A DNA stretch of 64,000 nucleotides. Source: Gordionus sp. m RMFG-2023. Its lineage: Eukaryota > Nematomorpha > Gordioida > Chordodea > Parachordodidae. Under the pieces are notes generated by a model, which was not told the origin of the DNA, made no database searches, and was given only the letters and a program-made list of their open reading frames with translations. Location of the stretch: positions 2,549,985 to 2,613,984 of the forward strand of contig NC_088776.1 of the NCBI RefSeq assembly GCF_954871325.1. The letters run 5' to 3'. Shown one piece after another: positions 36,960 to 49,979 of the stretch (positions within the stretch are counted from its first letter, which is position 1; each line of letters starts with the position of its first letter). The translations under genes were made by a program, and so were the position numbers.

Positions 36960-39190
36960 CAATTAATTTTCCATTATTTTAGTAATTATGTTCAATATTG
37001 TTCATTTATAATATTATAATTGTCTCTAACCACTATTATATTTCATATTATACGTTTTTATAAATTATATTAATTAAGTAGTATTATAATTATATTTTTA
37101 ATAACAATTTTAAGCATATCAATTAAATCAATATCCTAGCTATAAAAAAAAACATTATCATAGCCTTGAAGTTTGATTTTCCAGCTATATGCCAAGTTTA
37201 GTTTATATTTTTTGGCGGAAATCTTAGTTGTGGATTTCGATAACACTTAGAGACAATCGCTATAACCGATTTTATTGAAAAGCCATTTTTAACCGAAGAA
37301 AAATAAACCCCAAACATAACAATCATATAATTTAATGCTGTAAATCACAATTTTTGATAATTTTTAGGGTGAATGATAATGTTTTTATAATCTAAATATA
37401 TTGTATATAATACGGTAGAATAATAAAATAAACCCGAACATAAAATTAAATGCAATAATCGCAAATACATATTTATTAACCATAATCACTAATTTTTTTT
37501 GATTATTTTTTTGGATTAAATATATTTTTATAATCTAAAATATATTGTAAATAATGTATATATAAGAAATATTATTGATTAATATAATTTTTAAGCTTTG
37601 GATTTCTTGAGTAAAGATTTAAGTTTTCATAGCGGGATAGTAATATTTCCTTCTTCACGATTAATTTTTTTTAATCCTAGTAATAGAAATTAATAATAAA
37701 TTTAGTAGAATTAGTTTATTATATTGATTCAATTTTTAAATGGGTTTAGTAAATATTCTAGCATATTTGGATACGAATTATAATGCTTATTTAAACTAAA
37801 ACTCTATTCATAATATTAGCTGAATATAAAAATAACGAATTATTTAATATAATAAATTAAATATTTTACCTGAAAACTTATGTCTTCTAATGGCACCAAC
37901 TTAAAATTATAATATGGTAAAATAAATTAAATATATGATAATTATCTAGTTATATTTTAGAATAAAATTCATTTAATATTTTTGTTTATAATATTATCCT
38001 AAATTTGAAATAATAGTTATTTTTTGCTTCATTTAATTTTAGTACAAATATAAAATGAGATCATTAAATATATATAAACCTTGTTTTTTATCTTCTATAG
38101 CAGGTGTAAGAGATGTTTCTGCAATCAGATTTTAATAGAGTAAAAGTGTTTAATCGGTTTATTAGAAAATAAAATAAAGAGACAAAACTTAATAAGTAAA
38201 TTAACAACTCTGGGTATGTCCAAAGTAAAAAAAGCAAAAACTAATAAGGATATTTTATAAAATGCATCCATTTTATAAGAAGTAAAAGCCTTGATACTTT
38301 TTAATATAGCTGAAAAACTTGACAATTTAGAATGCTAATTTATTGTAAATTATTATTTTTTGACTTTGGACATACCATCCACATGATATTACGTTTAGAT
38401 ATATTTATCACTTTATATTTTTAAATTATATATAATATAATATACCATTTATGGCAGAGGGTTTTATAGTGGATGCATCTTAAAATAATTACAAAAAAAT
38501 ATTATATAGATTATGACTTCAAAAAATATTAAAAATTTTCAATTAATTTGCCAATTATATTAGAAATCATTATCGAAAATATGTTATAATTTTTAACATG
38601 ATGGGAAACCAAATTTGAAAAATAGTATGATTAGAGTTTTAATATTATTTTTTTGGGGCAAATATTTTAAAATTTGTAATTAATAGATTAGACCTTTTAA
38701 AAATGATAATATAATTTTGGAAGTATTAAAATACCTAATTTAAGCTTATTGTTGTTACCAATTATCATAATATAATACCAACAGACAAGCATTCAGTTGT
38801 GGTTCAAAGATTTTAAACCTCCAAAATGGTTAAATATAGATATTATATATTAAACGATAAAATAATATTGGTATCTTATTATGATAAATCTATCTGATAT
38901 TACACATATCTTTAAATTAAATATAAATATATATATTTAATTTATCTCTTACCATCGAAATCTTTATGAATTTATTTAGTATAATTTTTTGAATGATTTA
39001 ATGTACATTTAAAAATAATTCAAATTTATATAACCTTCATATTTTAGAGATTGGGCATCACCTAGAGCTATTTGAGGTTGGGCATAATCTACATTTATAA
39101 ATTAATATCATTTTAGAAATTAGCGGTTACATCCGATGGAAAATTTGAAGTGATAGAACGGTAAATATTATTTTATTTTAATCATATTTA
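36960..39190. other. Unit 2 non-coding module (first part)
   Basis: Aligned with 62,723-64,000 (close) and 11,139-13,960 (more distant). It lacks the MITE found at 13.47 kb in unit 1. No gene seen. A 66-codon frame at 38,125-38,325 (minus) has no motif. Confidence 0.6.
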
Positions 39191-40297
39191 TTTACAGATT
39201 CTATGAACTTTATATCTCAATATTGATAGTAATTATAACTTACACAAAAGAAATTAAGCTTAAAATCAGCCATCACCCACCTTTAAAGTAATTAAATTAA
39301 ACTGTAGTTTTTGGGTATAGGCTTTTTCTTTGTCCCACTCCTTTTAAATTAAAGCCTATAGAAATTTAGCAACATTTTTCGAAATGTTGTGCCTACAAGT
39401 ACGTGCGGCTTGCCCACAAACATGTGGAAGGCTCCTCATATTTTTACTTTTATACCCAAATTAAATTGTTCCAATTAGATGGAAATGAGGAAACCCTAGC
39501 GTAGCTCTGTTGAATCTTCAACGCTAGAGGGCAAAATAGCTATATATCATGTATCACGTATTAATATTTTAAGTTGAAAAATCGTCTGTGGGAAAATGGA
39601 TGATGTTGAATGATTTTTTAAAAATAATTTCCATTAATATCCAGAATAGAAATAAATAATATGAATAAAAAATATATTCAAGAATTATTATCGCCTCATA
39701 CCCCAAATTCCAAATTAATTTTATTTCATTTAATCTTTTTATTTTATAGACTCTCTCATAAATCTTCACCCATTAGTACCACTCACACATTGATGAAACT
39801 GCTCTCTACAAAATATTCAACTTATTTAATAATTTTCACTATACTCAAAATCTTATCAATACATATATCACAATTTTTTATACATACATGTATATTATCT
39901 TCTATAAACCAAATTAAGAAGAGAATCAAGTATATTCAAATATGTGTATATTCTTATCTTAAACTATTTTTAATCTCCAAGTCCTATATATAGCTTTTTC
40001 TTTATTTCCCCTCTCTCAAAGATCTCATCTATTTATCTATAAATTTTTCATTTTATTTCTTTTACCTATTAACAAAAAATTATTTCTTAACATTATAAAT
40101 TCATTTAATATATTTTCTTATTTTTTTAACATAATTCTTTAAATTTAATATCTTTTTTACCCTACAACTAATTAATCTTTTTGAACAACATTTACTAAAC
40201 ATGTTATTTTTTAACCTTAAATTAAATCGTCTGCTTTTTAATCTTTTGCTTCAATTACCAAAATTTACTTATTTTTTATTCTTCTTTATCTTCAAAT

Positions 40298-41227
40298 ATG
40301 CCACTCAATAAAAAAAAACTAATAATTTACTCTTACAATATTCCTCGACTTCATAACAAAATTTCCATTCTAAGAAAACACCTCGAATTAAATTATATTA
40401 TTATAATAATGATTCAAGAATCCTTATAATAACATAATAAAAAAAACTTAGAGACTTTACAATCTTTAATTCCAACCATTCTAATAATCACAATGGGGTA
40501 TCATTCATCATAAAAGATTCAATTTTAAAATTTACAACTAACTTTGTACCTTTAAATGACAGAATAGCCAGCATTACCTTGCACCAAAGATAAAAAAAAT
40601 TCATCTAATATATGTCTATGCTCCTGCCAAACATTCCGATTATCCTTATTTTATTTGTTCTCTTAATAATTACCTTAAACATATTAGTCCTAAACATTTC
40701 ATTATTATTGGAGGTGATTTTAATATGAAGATAGGTAAGGAAAATATTAATAAAATTATTGGCTTCGCTTGGATTAGAACAAATTACCAATAAAAATGGT
40801 AAACCTATTAATTTGTAATAAATTTAACTTAAAAATAATTAATACTTTCTTCAAACAAAAAAATAATAACTCAACATATAAAAGTCAATTAGATTTTTCC
40901 CTAACTAGTACCAAAATGTCCTCATATATTCATAATTTCTCTATTCTCAATGATTTTGATTTTTTATCTGATCATAGACCTATTTCTTTAAATCTTTTCA
41001 TCAAACCCTCTCTCTTGAGAAACATCAACATATCCAATTCAAAACAACCTTCATACCCATTGAATAAAAAATACAATGTCAATAATTTAAATACTCCTCA
41101 TTTAGCAAATAAATTCCATCATGACTTAAAACTAATATCTAATAATAACCTTTGGTATGTCATTCATAACTCCGTTATTAATTCGGCTAATCTACATTTA
41201 AATACTAAAACCTTATATCCAGATTGA
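40298..41227 (+). pseudogene. Endonuclease domain of the G-poor LINE
   Basis: Begins MPLNKKKLIIYSYNIPRLHN, with IMIQES (the QET-type motif) before a stop. Further pieces: NHNGVSFIIKDSILKFTTNF, IHLIYVYAPAKHSDYP, HFIIIGGDFNMKIGKEN (the GDFN motif) and, in the frame at 40,796-41,227, NDFDFLSDHRPISLNLF (the SDHR motif). All four catalytic landmarks of an AP-type endonuclease are therefore recognisable in order, but on frames that change at least three times. The frame at 40,796 is open for 143 codons. Confidence 0.8.
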
Positions 41228-41499
41228 ATTAGTTCACGTACTATTCAACTTATTTATTCTTTACCAGCAACAGGAAAAAACTAAAAAAGAAACCATTTAT
41301 CAAATCCATATTAAATCAAATTAAAAAATCTATCAGAAAGGATAAACGGTATAACATTTCATCTAAACTTAACCTCATTTCTGAATTTAAATTTTCAAAT
41401 GATTAACGCTTTTAATACGTTAAAATTTATTACCTCATTCAACGACGAAAATATAAGAAAAAATCCTGCTAACCAATTAAATATCTTTATCGACCATTA

Positions 41500-42300
41500 T
41501 AGATCCTCGTTTAATAATTAAATTTCTTATTCCAAATCTCTTTTTTCCCTCCAATTACTAACAACCACTCCTTTTCCTTTAAATAAACAAATTACCATTA
41601 TCAAAAATATGAAAAAACATAAAGCCACTTCCAATAATATTCATAATAAATTAATAAAAGCCTTCCCGGAAACCATCACTGATTTCCCTACTCTAAACAA
41701 TATCTGGAAACCAGCGACCATTTCTCTCTTCTGGTGTCCACTATTATTACCCTCCCCTTTAATCCATGATCATAGAGGTATTACCCTTTCATCCCCCTTT
41801 TACAAAATTTTTACAACCTTTATTCTAAACAATATTATCAAAATTATTGAAACCAATACTCATAATCTATAGCTTCCTTTAGAGCTGAACGTAATACAAT
41901 AGAACTTATTACAGCCCTAAAGATCAGACTCGAAAAAGCTCGTATTTTTAAAACTGACATCTTAGTTATCTCTATAGACATTTCCAAAGCTTTTGACTCA
42001 GTCAAACATAAATTCTTATGTCACATCCTTTTTAAATTTAAAATTAACCCTCATTTTATTAAAATTATTATGTTTATTTATGAAAATAGTCTAATTAACA
42101 TTAAACTTTATAATTTAATTTCTTCTTTCTTTAAAATTAAAAGCGGTATTAACCAAGGTTTTCCCCTTTCCCCTTATTTTATCAATTTAATAATTAGCCA
42201 CTTGAATAATTCCTGCAATTTTATAAATGTCGATTGGTATGCTAAGCAGATGATATTTGCATTATTACCGAAGATTTCAATTACATTAAACACATTCTAG
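41500..42300 (+). pseudogene. Reverse transcriptase domain of the G-poor LINE
   Basis: MKKHKATSNNIHNKLIKAFP at 41,609, HDHRGITLSSPFYKIFTTFI near 41,770, then VISIDISKAFDSVKHKFLCH (motif A, about 41,964-42,023), FKIKSGINQGFPLSPYF (motif B, about 42,130-42,180) and YA followed by ADDICIITEDF (motif C, about 42,237-42,275). The YADD box is split by a 2-base insertion, so the current frame reads YAKQM. Several other frame breaks occur. The polymerase is dead, but its motif order is complete. Confidence 0.82.
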
Positions 42301-42429
42301 ATATCTTCCAATCTTTAACTCATGAACCTTAAAATTAACTTCAATAAAACCATTATTTTATCCTCCTCACCTAAATTTCAATATTTATCTTTAATAATAA
42401 AATTATTCATTTCAAAAACTCATTATATT

Positions 42430-42975
42430 ATCTTGGTATTACAATAAACTCTAGTTCAGTTAATCCTAATATCTCATCTGCTATTTCAAAGGCAACAAAA
42501 AATTCTTATTCCCTCAATAAATTATGGAATTCAAAACTTAACTCAAACAATTTTAAAATTTATGTCTTTAAATCCTTCATCCTCTCATCACTAATATATG
42601 GAATTGAAACATGGAATAATTCCAAATCTAATATATATAAAACACAAATTTTTATCAACAAATCCTTAAAAAACTTATTAAACATTAAATATCCTTATAT
42701 TATTTCTAACTTTAATCTATTGAACACTTGTAATATCCTTCCTCTCTATAGGCTTCTTACCTATAGAAAAATAGAACTTCTATGCCACACTCTTAGCCAT
42801 TATCATCATAATACCATTTCAGATGCAATCTTCTATAAATCCACTAAAACAAAAAATAATATACCATAATTCTTGGTATGGCTACATCCTATACATTCTC
42901 AATCTCTTCCTAATCAATATATCTCAAAACAAAACAGATTTAAAATTTTGGCTAAATCAAGCCATTCTTGATTAA
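42430..42975 (+). pseudogene. C-terminal region of the G-poor LINE
   Basis: LIYGIETWNN (the common YG.ETW box), then NKSLKNLLNIKYPYIISNFN, NILPLYRLLTYRKIELLCHT and LSHYHHNTISDAIF, ending near SQSLPNQYISKQNRF. The pattern of a conserved tail after the polymerase is usual in LINEs lacking an RNase H domain. No restriction-type nuclease or zinc knuckle is visible. Confidence 0.7.
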
Positions 42976-43210
42976 TTATTCCTTTTTTTCGTTAATTCCA
43001 ATAATATATATAAACATTATTTCATATATTTATATATAATTATATTAATAATATTGTACATTTATTTTGTAATATTTGAAATAAATAATAAAAATAAAAT
43101 TTTAAATTAAAAAACCAAATTTCTCTATCTTCCTATACTTCTAACGCCCTCTAAGGGGTGGTGGAGTGCCCACTTGTTGGATGTCTCCCCAGTGTATAAT
43201 ATGATATGAT

Positions 43211-43640
43211 CATTTTAAGTTATTGAAATAAATTAAATTTGAAATTATATTAGAATTGACAAACACACTGTAATATAAATATAGGTTCGTTGACCAAAAC
43301 AAATACAATGTTAAACTATATCCTTATAAACTCAAGAATTTATTTCTAAAGGCTTTAACCCTTAAATGAGGGATTTAAAAATATCATAAGGCAGAATTTG
43401 GCCCAAAGAAAAATAGACTCTTATCAAATGTCAAATAAATAAATTATAATACTAAAATATTTTATAAAATAAAACTTTGAATTTAATATTTCTAAATAAT
43501 TGATAATACTAATTTATAATGCCAAAAAAAACAAAATTACCTCTGGAAGTTGCTTAGAATAAAATAAAATAAAATAATGCATATAAAAAGTATAATTTAT
43601 AAATTAAAAAAAATATATTTATCTAATATATAAGATATAA
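43211..43640. other. Unit 2 non-coding module after the LINE
   Basis: TATTAGAATTGACAA and TTCGTTGAC. (43,248-43,298) match unit 1 at 14,006-14,048, and GGCTTTAACCC matches GGCTTAACCC (14,120). No gene seen. Confidence 0.55.
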
Positions 43641-45530
43641 GATTATCTAATGATATTGCTCTCATGTATGGAGATGATATTTGACTGGCATAAATCTAAT
43701 ATTTTTTGTCGAGAATTTTCTTAGAGATATTCAAAGTATTTTTTTTAGTAATTTCAAAGATTTCAGTTTTTACGGAATAATTGCTAATTATCTACCACTA
43801 GGATGTATATTGCCCTCCAAGTTAATCGTTGTTGGTTTTAGAGATGAAGGTTCTTATGTTATTTTATTTTGTGATTTTCAATATTATGATATTTAATGTT
43901 TTAAATATCACTGTTTAAGGTGTTATTTTTATATTGTATTTTGTTCAATTGTGACTTGTTAATTGTACATTATTGTTATTTTTAATATGAATTTTAATGT
44001 TTATATATCACTGTTTGGTGTTATTTTTACATTGCATTTTGTTCAATTGTGATGTTTCAATTGAACATTAGTTTGTTCAATTAATTTGATATAAGTTTAT
44101 TTTGTAAAACTATAATTGTTAAACATACATATTAACTATTAAAACTTATTGATCATTATACAAATTTTAATTCCATTGCAATTCTTAACAATGCAACCAA
44201 CAAAGGTATGTTAGCCTTTGTTATGGGTATAGTTATGCACTTTATAATTTGGAATATTTACAATTGGAGGGGATAGTGTTGAGCATTGATAGAGGATAAC
44301 TATGAGGTTTGGAGTTTCAGAGTAATTATCCCAGTGCACAATCTTTCGCATGATATAGACCCCAGCAATTCATATAGTTTTTGATTTTTTTTACTAATTC
44401 TAGGCTGAGTATTACCGAGGACTTCTCGTTCAATGCATATATTCAACATAGTGTATAAATGTAGTTTTCATTGAAATAGATTATTAGTAAACATGTGATA
44501 GGAAAACTGTCTATGACCTTTCATCTCTTCTACATTCCAGCTTTTAAACAATTGAAAAGGGTAATGACAATAGACCTTATAAAATTGAAGGGTGGGAAAG
44601 AGTCAGATTCCAAAGATAAAAAATATTCTCAAATAAATGAGGATCTTGGCTATCCTCTTTTAAAAATGATCAGACTAAACAGCTGATTTCCGGAGCGAAA
44701 TATTTATCTTCTGCTTTATCATCCTTATCGTATATTGAATAATATTGATATTTTTTTTATATTAAATTATCTCATTACATTTTGCTATGTGGTTTACAAA
44801 AAAATATTATCTTAATATTAGAGTGTTATCTTATAGGAAAAAATAAGGTTTTAAAATTCTAAATGTTTATTTCTAAAAAAAATAAAATTAATCGAAATAG
44901 CCACTTTTTCAATGTTAATTTGGATCATTAATTTATTTTAAATTATATGTATATAATAACCAATCTCATATCTGTCTAACCTTTTTAACTCTAGTTTTTA
45001 TTTGAAAAATGACAGTGTGCGGCAATAGAAAACTATACACATATATATGTATCCAATTCTGATGATTTACATTTTAAGGGTTATTTCCCCGGTTTGTTTG
45101 TAAACTTTTTTCTCTCTCTTTTCTTTAAGGATTATATTCTGGGGGTTGTTTTTCCTATGATATTATTCCCGGATTTATTTTTGTCAGTACTAATTTTTTC
45201 CATAATTTTAATTTTGAAATTCGCAGAAATCTGATTTTAACAAATATTTTAGTACTACCCTTATAAATTTGGGGACAATTTTTTCTATGAACCTTTTGTG
45301 ATAAAATTAATTTTCGGAAAATACGATTATTTTTAATTATCAAAATTAATCCTCAATATAAAATTCAAAATTGAAAAATTCCATAACCACAAATGGATCC
45401 CTCAGCTTAATATCAATAGCATTACTAGAAGGGCGCAGTGGCTGAGGCCTCCCCAAAAAATTTTTTGAACTCCCTGAGATGTAAAGGTTAGTGACATCCC
45501 TGCTTAGTACGAATATATAAAATCATATAT
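43641..45530. other. Unit 2-specific segment of unknown content
   Basis: About 1.9 kb without a counterpart in unit 1. It ends in GGTTAGTGACATCCCTG, a hAT-like tip (CAGGGATGTCACTAACC on the other strand), but no matching left end was found. Small frames at 43,681-43,896 and 44,495-44,686 have no recognisable motif; the second is lysine-rich and hydrophilic towards its end. A tandem duplication of about 110-120 bp lies at 43,900-44,075 (ATATCACTGTTT..GGTGTTA, TTTTGTTCAATTGTGA twice). Probably a decayed transposon. Confidence 0.4.
43900..44075. repeat. Short tandem duplication
   Basis: Two imperfect copies, each with ATATCACTGTTT, GGTGTTATTTTTA and CATTTTGTTCAATTGTGA-like words, starting near 43,905 and 44,015. 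Confidence 0.7.
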
Positions 45531-48500
45531 TTTTAGCAATATTTGTTTTATAAATTGTATAAGATTAAAATTGTTTACCCGGTCTGCATCTATACATATT
45601 ATTAGGTCCTTAAATATTTTAAATATAATTTTTAAAAAGATTTGAAAATAATAATAAGATTTATTAAAATCAGCCTGCAAATTACTTGTACATACTAAAT
45701 CTATATAAAACGATAATTATATATATACTAAATTTTTTAAAATTAATTCTGAATATATAGAATATAATTTTTTAGCACAAAAATTTCTCCACTGAAGTTA
45801 TTAAGTTATAACTCGAACCTTGTATTCACAATTAACGCGAATTTACTGCTACGTTAAGCATGGTAATGTATTATGAGTATAAATAATAATGTAAATAGAT
45901 TACCACAAATACATTGGAACACAAAACAGTAGTGATAAAAATTATTAATACACAATTTTTTTTTCTTGCAATAAAAAACCTATTTAAATGATTTATGATT
46001 TAATTTTGACCATCTCATTTTATACTAACCCTCAAAAAGTGTCTTTCCTTATAATTTAAAATTAAATCTTGTAGTAAAATTATTTTTATTGATAAATACA
46101 AAACAAAATTCAAATATAACCATTGAACGCACCGCACCCACACGGTAAACCAAAAATATCTTATTATATACTATCTCCCTATGTACATATATAATAAACA
46201 CTAGCACAAACTTGGCGCCATATCTTTTGTTACATAATTAGGCAACATTTTCAGATCGACATTACAATGATAAAGTTCAAAAAATATCCTATTACAGTAA
46301 AATAAACATAACGAAAAACAAAACTGCTCTAATGAAATGATTAGAAAAATACATTTCAAATAAAAAAAACAAACAATTTTATCAAAAAAAACAAACAATA
46401 TCAAAAAAACAAAGAATTATATCATAAAAAAATTATCATCGTCATCTAGGAGTAGGTTGGGTTTAAAAATTTTAAATATTAAATAAAAGATTAAAAATAC
46501 AAGTTATATATATATATATATAAGATTTTTCTCGTTATATTTTCTATAAATAAAAAATTACCGTAATCAGACACTGTTTGTAAAATTATATAAATGAAAA
46601 AAATATATATATGGTTTATTCAGAGCTTGTTTAAAGCTTCTATTTTAAAAGGAAGTAGCTACCGCTAACATAGTTTTTGGAAAGGAACTGGCCCTAACAC
46701 CAAATATCATTTTACAATAAAGGGGAGGCAATGCTTCCCAGTGGATTCTTTGATTTTAATATTTATGATATAGAGTATATCACTGCTAGATACACAGAGT
46801 GGCAAGCCTAGATTAAACAATTATATCTTATTTAAGACAAAAAGATTAATTTAACATTATTTTGAATTTATATAAAATTTATAAAATAATATGAATTTGA
46901 ATATAAAATAAAAATGAAAAATAAGTTGATAAAAATAGCGATATATTTTATAAAAGGTTTATGTAGAAATCGCAATATATTATATATATATATTATTCAA
47001 AAATTATAATATTTAATCAACTTTCAAAGGGTACCAAACATTTTCTAATGGATCAAACAATAAACCTACTAGCTATACTAAATAAGCGTTCAACAAGAGA
47101 GCTAGAGGAAAGAAAGTAGTAAACAGCTCGTACGCAATCCTTAAGATTTTACTTATAGATAGTTCACGGGTTTGGGCATTTATTAATGGAATTTTTAGTA
47201 TTAAGTTCATATTTTTCTGACTTAAATATTGAGTTAGCCTTTTTAAATATCAGCTCACTAGTTATTTTACAATAACATTAGAAATAGGTGTGTTATATTT
47301 TATATTTTTAAAACGTTATTTTCAATTGTATTTATTGTGGTATTGTTTGTGTTGAGAAAAAATCTAATAATTATAAATCATGATAATTAATTTGATTGAC
47401 TTCCAGAGTAAATCATCAAAATTTTTTCATATTTTAACACAAAATAAAACATATAAAAAATGAAGAAAAATTTAAAAAATTTTGATTTGTATATCTTTTC
47501 TGAGGTATACAATACGAATTTAATATTTAATAATAAAAAGAATTAACCATACATAAAATATTAAAGTCTAATATAAAAATTTTTCATAAGTGTTTTAGAA
47601 TGGAGGTTAGCCATACTCTCAATAAACCAATTGAATTATTTTTTTCCTCATCTCAGCACCCATAATTTTAACTTATTCTAAGTGATCACAAAAATCATTT
47701 TGGTTAAATTGCACATATTATGGTTATATATATATATAAATTAAAAAGATTAGAATAAAACTTACCTCTTGTACATATGCCTTCATTGTAAGCGTTAAGA
47801 TCATCTAAAATATAGAAATTCAATTAAATATAATTAATTTGATTAATAGAATATAAATATTTTTTTAAAAAATTAAAAATAAAAATGATAAGTATCATAC
47901 TATATTAATTTAAATCATCACCCAATTAAAATTATCTTAACAGTGTAAATATGTAAAGATCTAGTCATCTTATAACGCTTACAAACAAATTTTGTCTGAA
48001 GCATTTTAATTACTAAAATATGATAGATTAATATAGATATAAAATTATTTTTAAAAATTACTATGGCAATCCACTTCGTCTATATAAATAAGTATATTTT
48101 TAAAAAAGTATATTTAAATTATTTTAATGTTGAACACACAATATAAATTAACATGACGTTAGTGTAGAGATGTATATTCAATAATTAATTTTTGAATTTT
48201 AATATAATCTTATATTTAATATTTAAATAATATTAAACATACATATTTTTTATAATTTTAGCATTTTGAAAGTTTTAAAAATGTGAAGGTGCCTTAACAT
48301 AATTAAAATCAGGGAATCTTATATTCTAATAAAGTAGATATCTCGAGGATAGTGTTATTAAACAACGATTTGGGTCGATTTTTAAAAACAAACCAGTTTT
48401 TTCTTTACGATTTTATTTATAGATCGCAGAAAAAGGTTTAGACTTTTTTGTGCCAAGTCTCGAGGCTTATATAATACAAAATCGACCTAAATCACATTGT

Positions 48501-48726
48501 TATATTTAATTTGTTTTACTTGAACTATAGTAATCATCTATATATTTATTAAAAAAAATATTAATTTTTTTGCATTATAGGAATTACTAAAACTATTTAA
48601 TCTATGGCAGTATAAATCGTCATTTATTAAGGTCAAAAATTAAAGTTGTAAAGGATGGTATATTTAAGAGGAGTTAATTGGCAAAATTGGAGAATAAGAT
48701 GTATACTCTTCAAAAATTTAATATGT
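45531..48726. other. Unit 2 non-coding module
   Basis: Collinear with 14.8-18.2 kb of unit 1 (GCGCCATAT / GTGCCATAT, AATTAGGCAACATTTTC / TATTAGGTAGCATTTTC, GTTGGGTTT, TGTAAAGATCTAG, TTGCATTATAGGA). Roughly 46.62-47.60 kb has no clear match in unit 1 and contains a worn GAGCCG-family MITE (47,115-47,281). At 48,355-48,500 is the worn MITE shared with unit 1. No gene seen. Confidence 0.5.
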
Positions 48727-49184
48727 GTTACAGAAAAATTTTCAAATTGCGGGAGAAATTTGGTATTATGGGGGAGAGATATGAAAATTGCGGTAGAAAT
48801 ATAAAAAATGCTAATGATTTAATTATCCACCTTTTATTTTTTTAATTAGTTTATATAGATACAAAGTTGGTAACTATTTTTCAAAATAAAATACGTCTTG
48901 ATTTATTAGAATTAAAAACCAACGATCTGTTTTAAATATAAAAGAATGTAAACAAGAAAATTTTATTAAAAAAATGATATTAATTTTACAATTAAAAAAA
49001 TATTTTATGTGAATGTCCCGCAAAACGACCGAAATTGGAAATCTACCGTGTGTGTATAACATTATAGGGATAGGCGATTAATTTTCACGTATCACGTTTA
49101 AATACATAATAAGGTACTCCAAAAATAAGAAATAATACAGATATAACTTTGTGGCAATTTTAATCAATCTTGTAGTGCAACACT

Positions 49185-49576
49185 CACAGAGATACTTATC
49201 ATCACAATTTTGGTAGAATCTTTTTCTTAACGACTTTAATATAAATGAAAACTATACTTGTAGAACAAAAATGAGCAGGCTATCATCAATGTTTTATGAC
49301 CTAAATCCAGGAGGTCAATTCTTGACGATTTGAAAGATGGGCATAAATATGCAATTCTAACAGATGCATCTCGGCTATCAACAAAATTAAGGTCTTTTCA
49401 ATAAAACTATTAAATTTTTTCCCCTCAAATAGTGAAAAATCCAAAGACATAGCTAACCATATAATGGTAAATATAGCAGATTCTAGATTATCAATAAATT
49501 GCATGTCAGCTTTCTGATCTGATAATGCCTCAGTGAATTTGGTAAAAACAGAGTGTATCTACAGAATTGAGTCAGC
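49185..49576 (+). pseudogene. hAT transposase piece, left arm of the palindrome
   Basis: Plus-strand counterpart of the right arm. The nucleotide words GATTTGAAAGATGGGCAT, AAAAATGAGCA and GGTAAATATAGC occur in both arms in inverse orientation. It translates in short pieces such as FSIKLLNFFPS, DIANHIMVNIADS and CMSAF, followed by SDNASVN. The MITE at 49,577 cuts it. The two arms differ by many substitutions and small gaps, so the inverted duplication is not recent. Confidence 0.6.
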
Positions 49577-49979
49577 CAGTGGCGTAGCTAGGAAATTTCC
49601 TTAAAATCCTGGGCTTCACCCCCAGACCCTCTTTAACGGGCCTTTGGCCCTTTTGCCCAGCCTTCGGCCGGGTTTATCTTAAAAATCATAACCACATCTT
49701 CGACAATATATATAAATATTTTTAAATGCATGAATAATGTTATTATAATTTAGTAGATTATTCTCAATGACTTTATAATAATACTACCCAGAATAAATTC
49801 AATAGTAATATAATATCCTTTCACAAACATCAAAACCAGAAAAATATAAATATAAATGGTATTTATTTGATACAAAGTCACTTTTAAGTCTTTTGAACGT
49901 ATAATCTAAATAAAAATTTGCTCTGGGAGGGGTCCAAACCCGAAAACCACCCCCGTAGCTACGCCACTAGAGTCAGCAC
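49577..49979. mobile_element. 403-bp hAT-like MITE with perfect 8-bp duplication
   Basis: CAGTGGCGTAGCTAG at left and GTAGCTACGCCACTA at right, flanked by GAGTCAGC (49,569-49,576 and 49,980-49,987). The CAGTGGCGTAGC tip is widely found in animal hAT MITEs. Subterminal G+C-rich blocks (GGGCCTTTGGCCC, CAGCCTTCGGCCGGG) stand out from the A+T-rich surroundings. No coding. Confidence 0.92.

Larger units (their letters stand above)
39200..43210 (+). mobile_element. G-poor non-LTR retrotransposon in unit 2
   Basis: An insertion of about 4 kb relative to unit 1, whose sequence is continuous at about 13,960-14,000. The plus strand has an endonuclease then a reverse transcriptase then a C-terminal tail, the usual LINE order. 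The coding strand is strikingly poor in G from about 39.6 to 43.0 kb. The 5' flank (39,300-39,540) contains GTACGTGCGGCTTGCCC and the 3' flank (43,140-43,205) CTAACGCCCTCTAAGGGGTG; whether these belong to the LINE is unclear. Exact ends and target duplication were not found. Decayed, with many frame breaks. It resembles L1/Tx1-like reverse transcriptases in motif B, but the clade is not certain. Confidence 0.75.

Noticed and set aside
39661-39993. 110-codon frame as ORF1 of the G-poor LINE
   Set aside because: No coiled coil, RRM or zinc-knuckle motif. The frame is explained by the G-poor composition, which makes TAG and TGA stops rare.
44495-44686. Lysine-rich 63-codon frame as a candidate gene
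   Set aside because: No recognisable motif, surrounded by non-coding A+T-rich DNA, and it could not be checked against unit 1, which lacks the segment.
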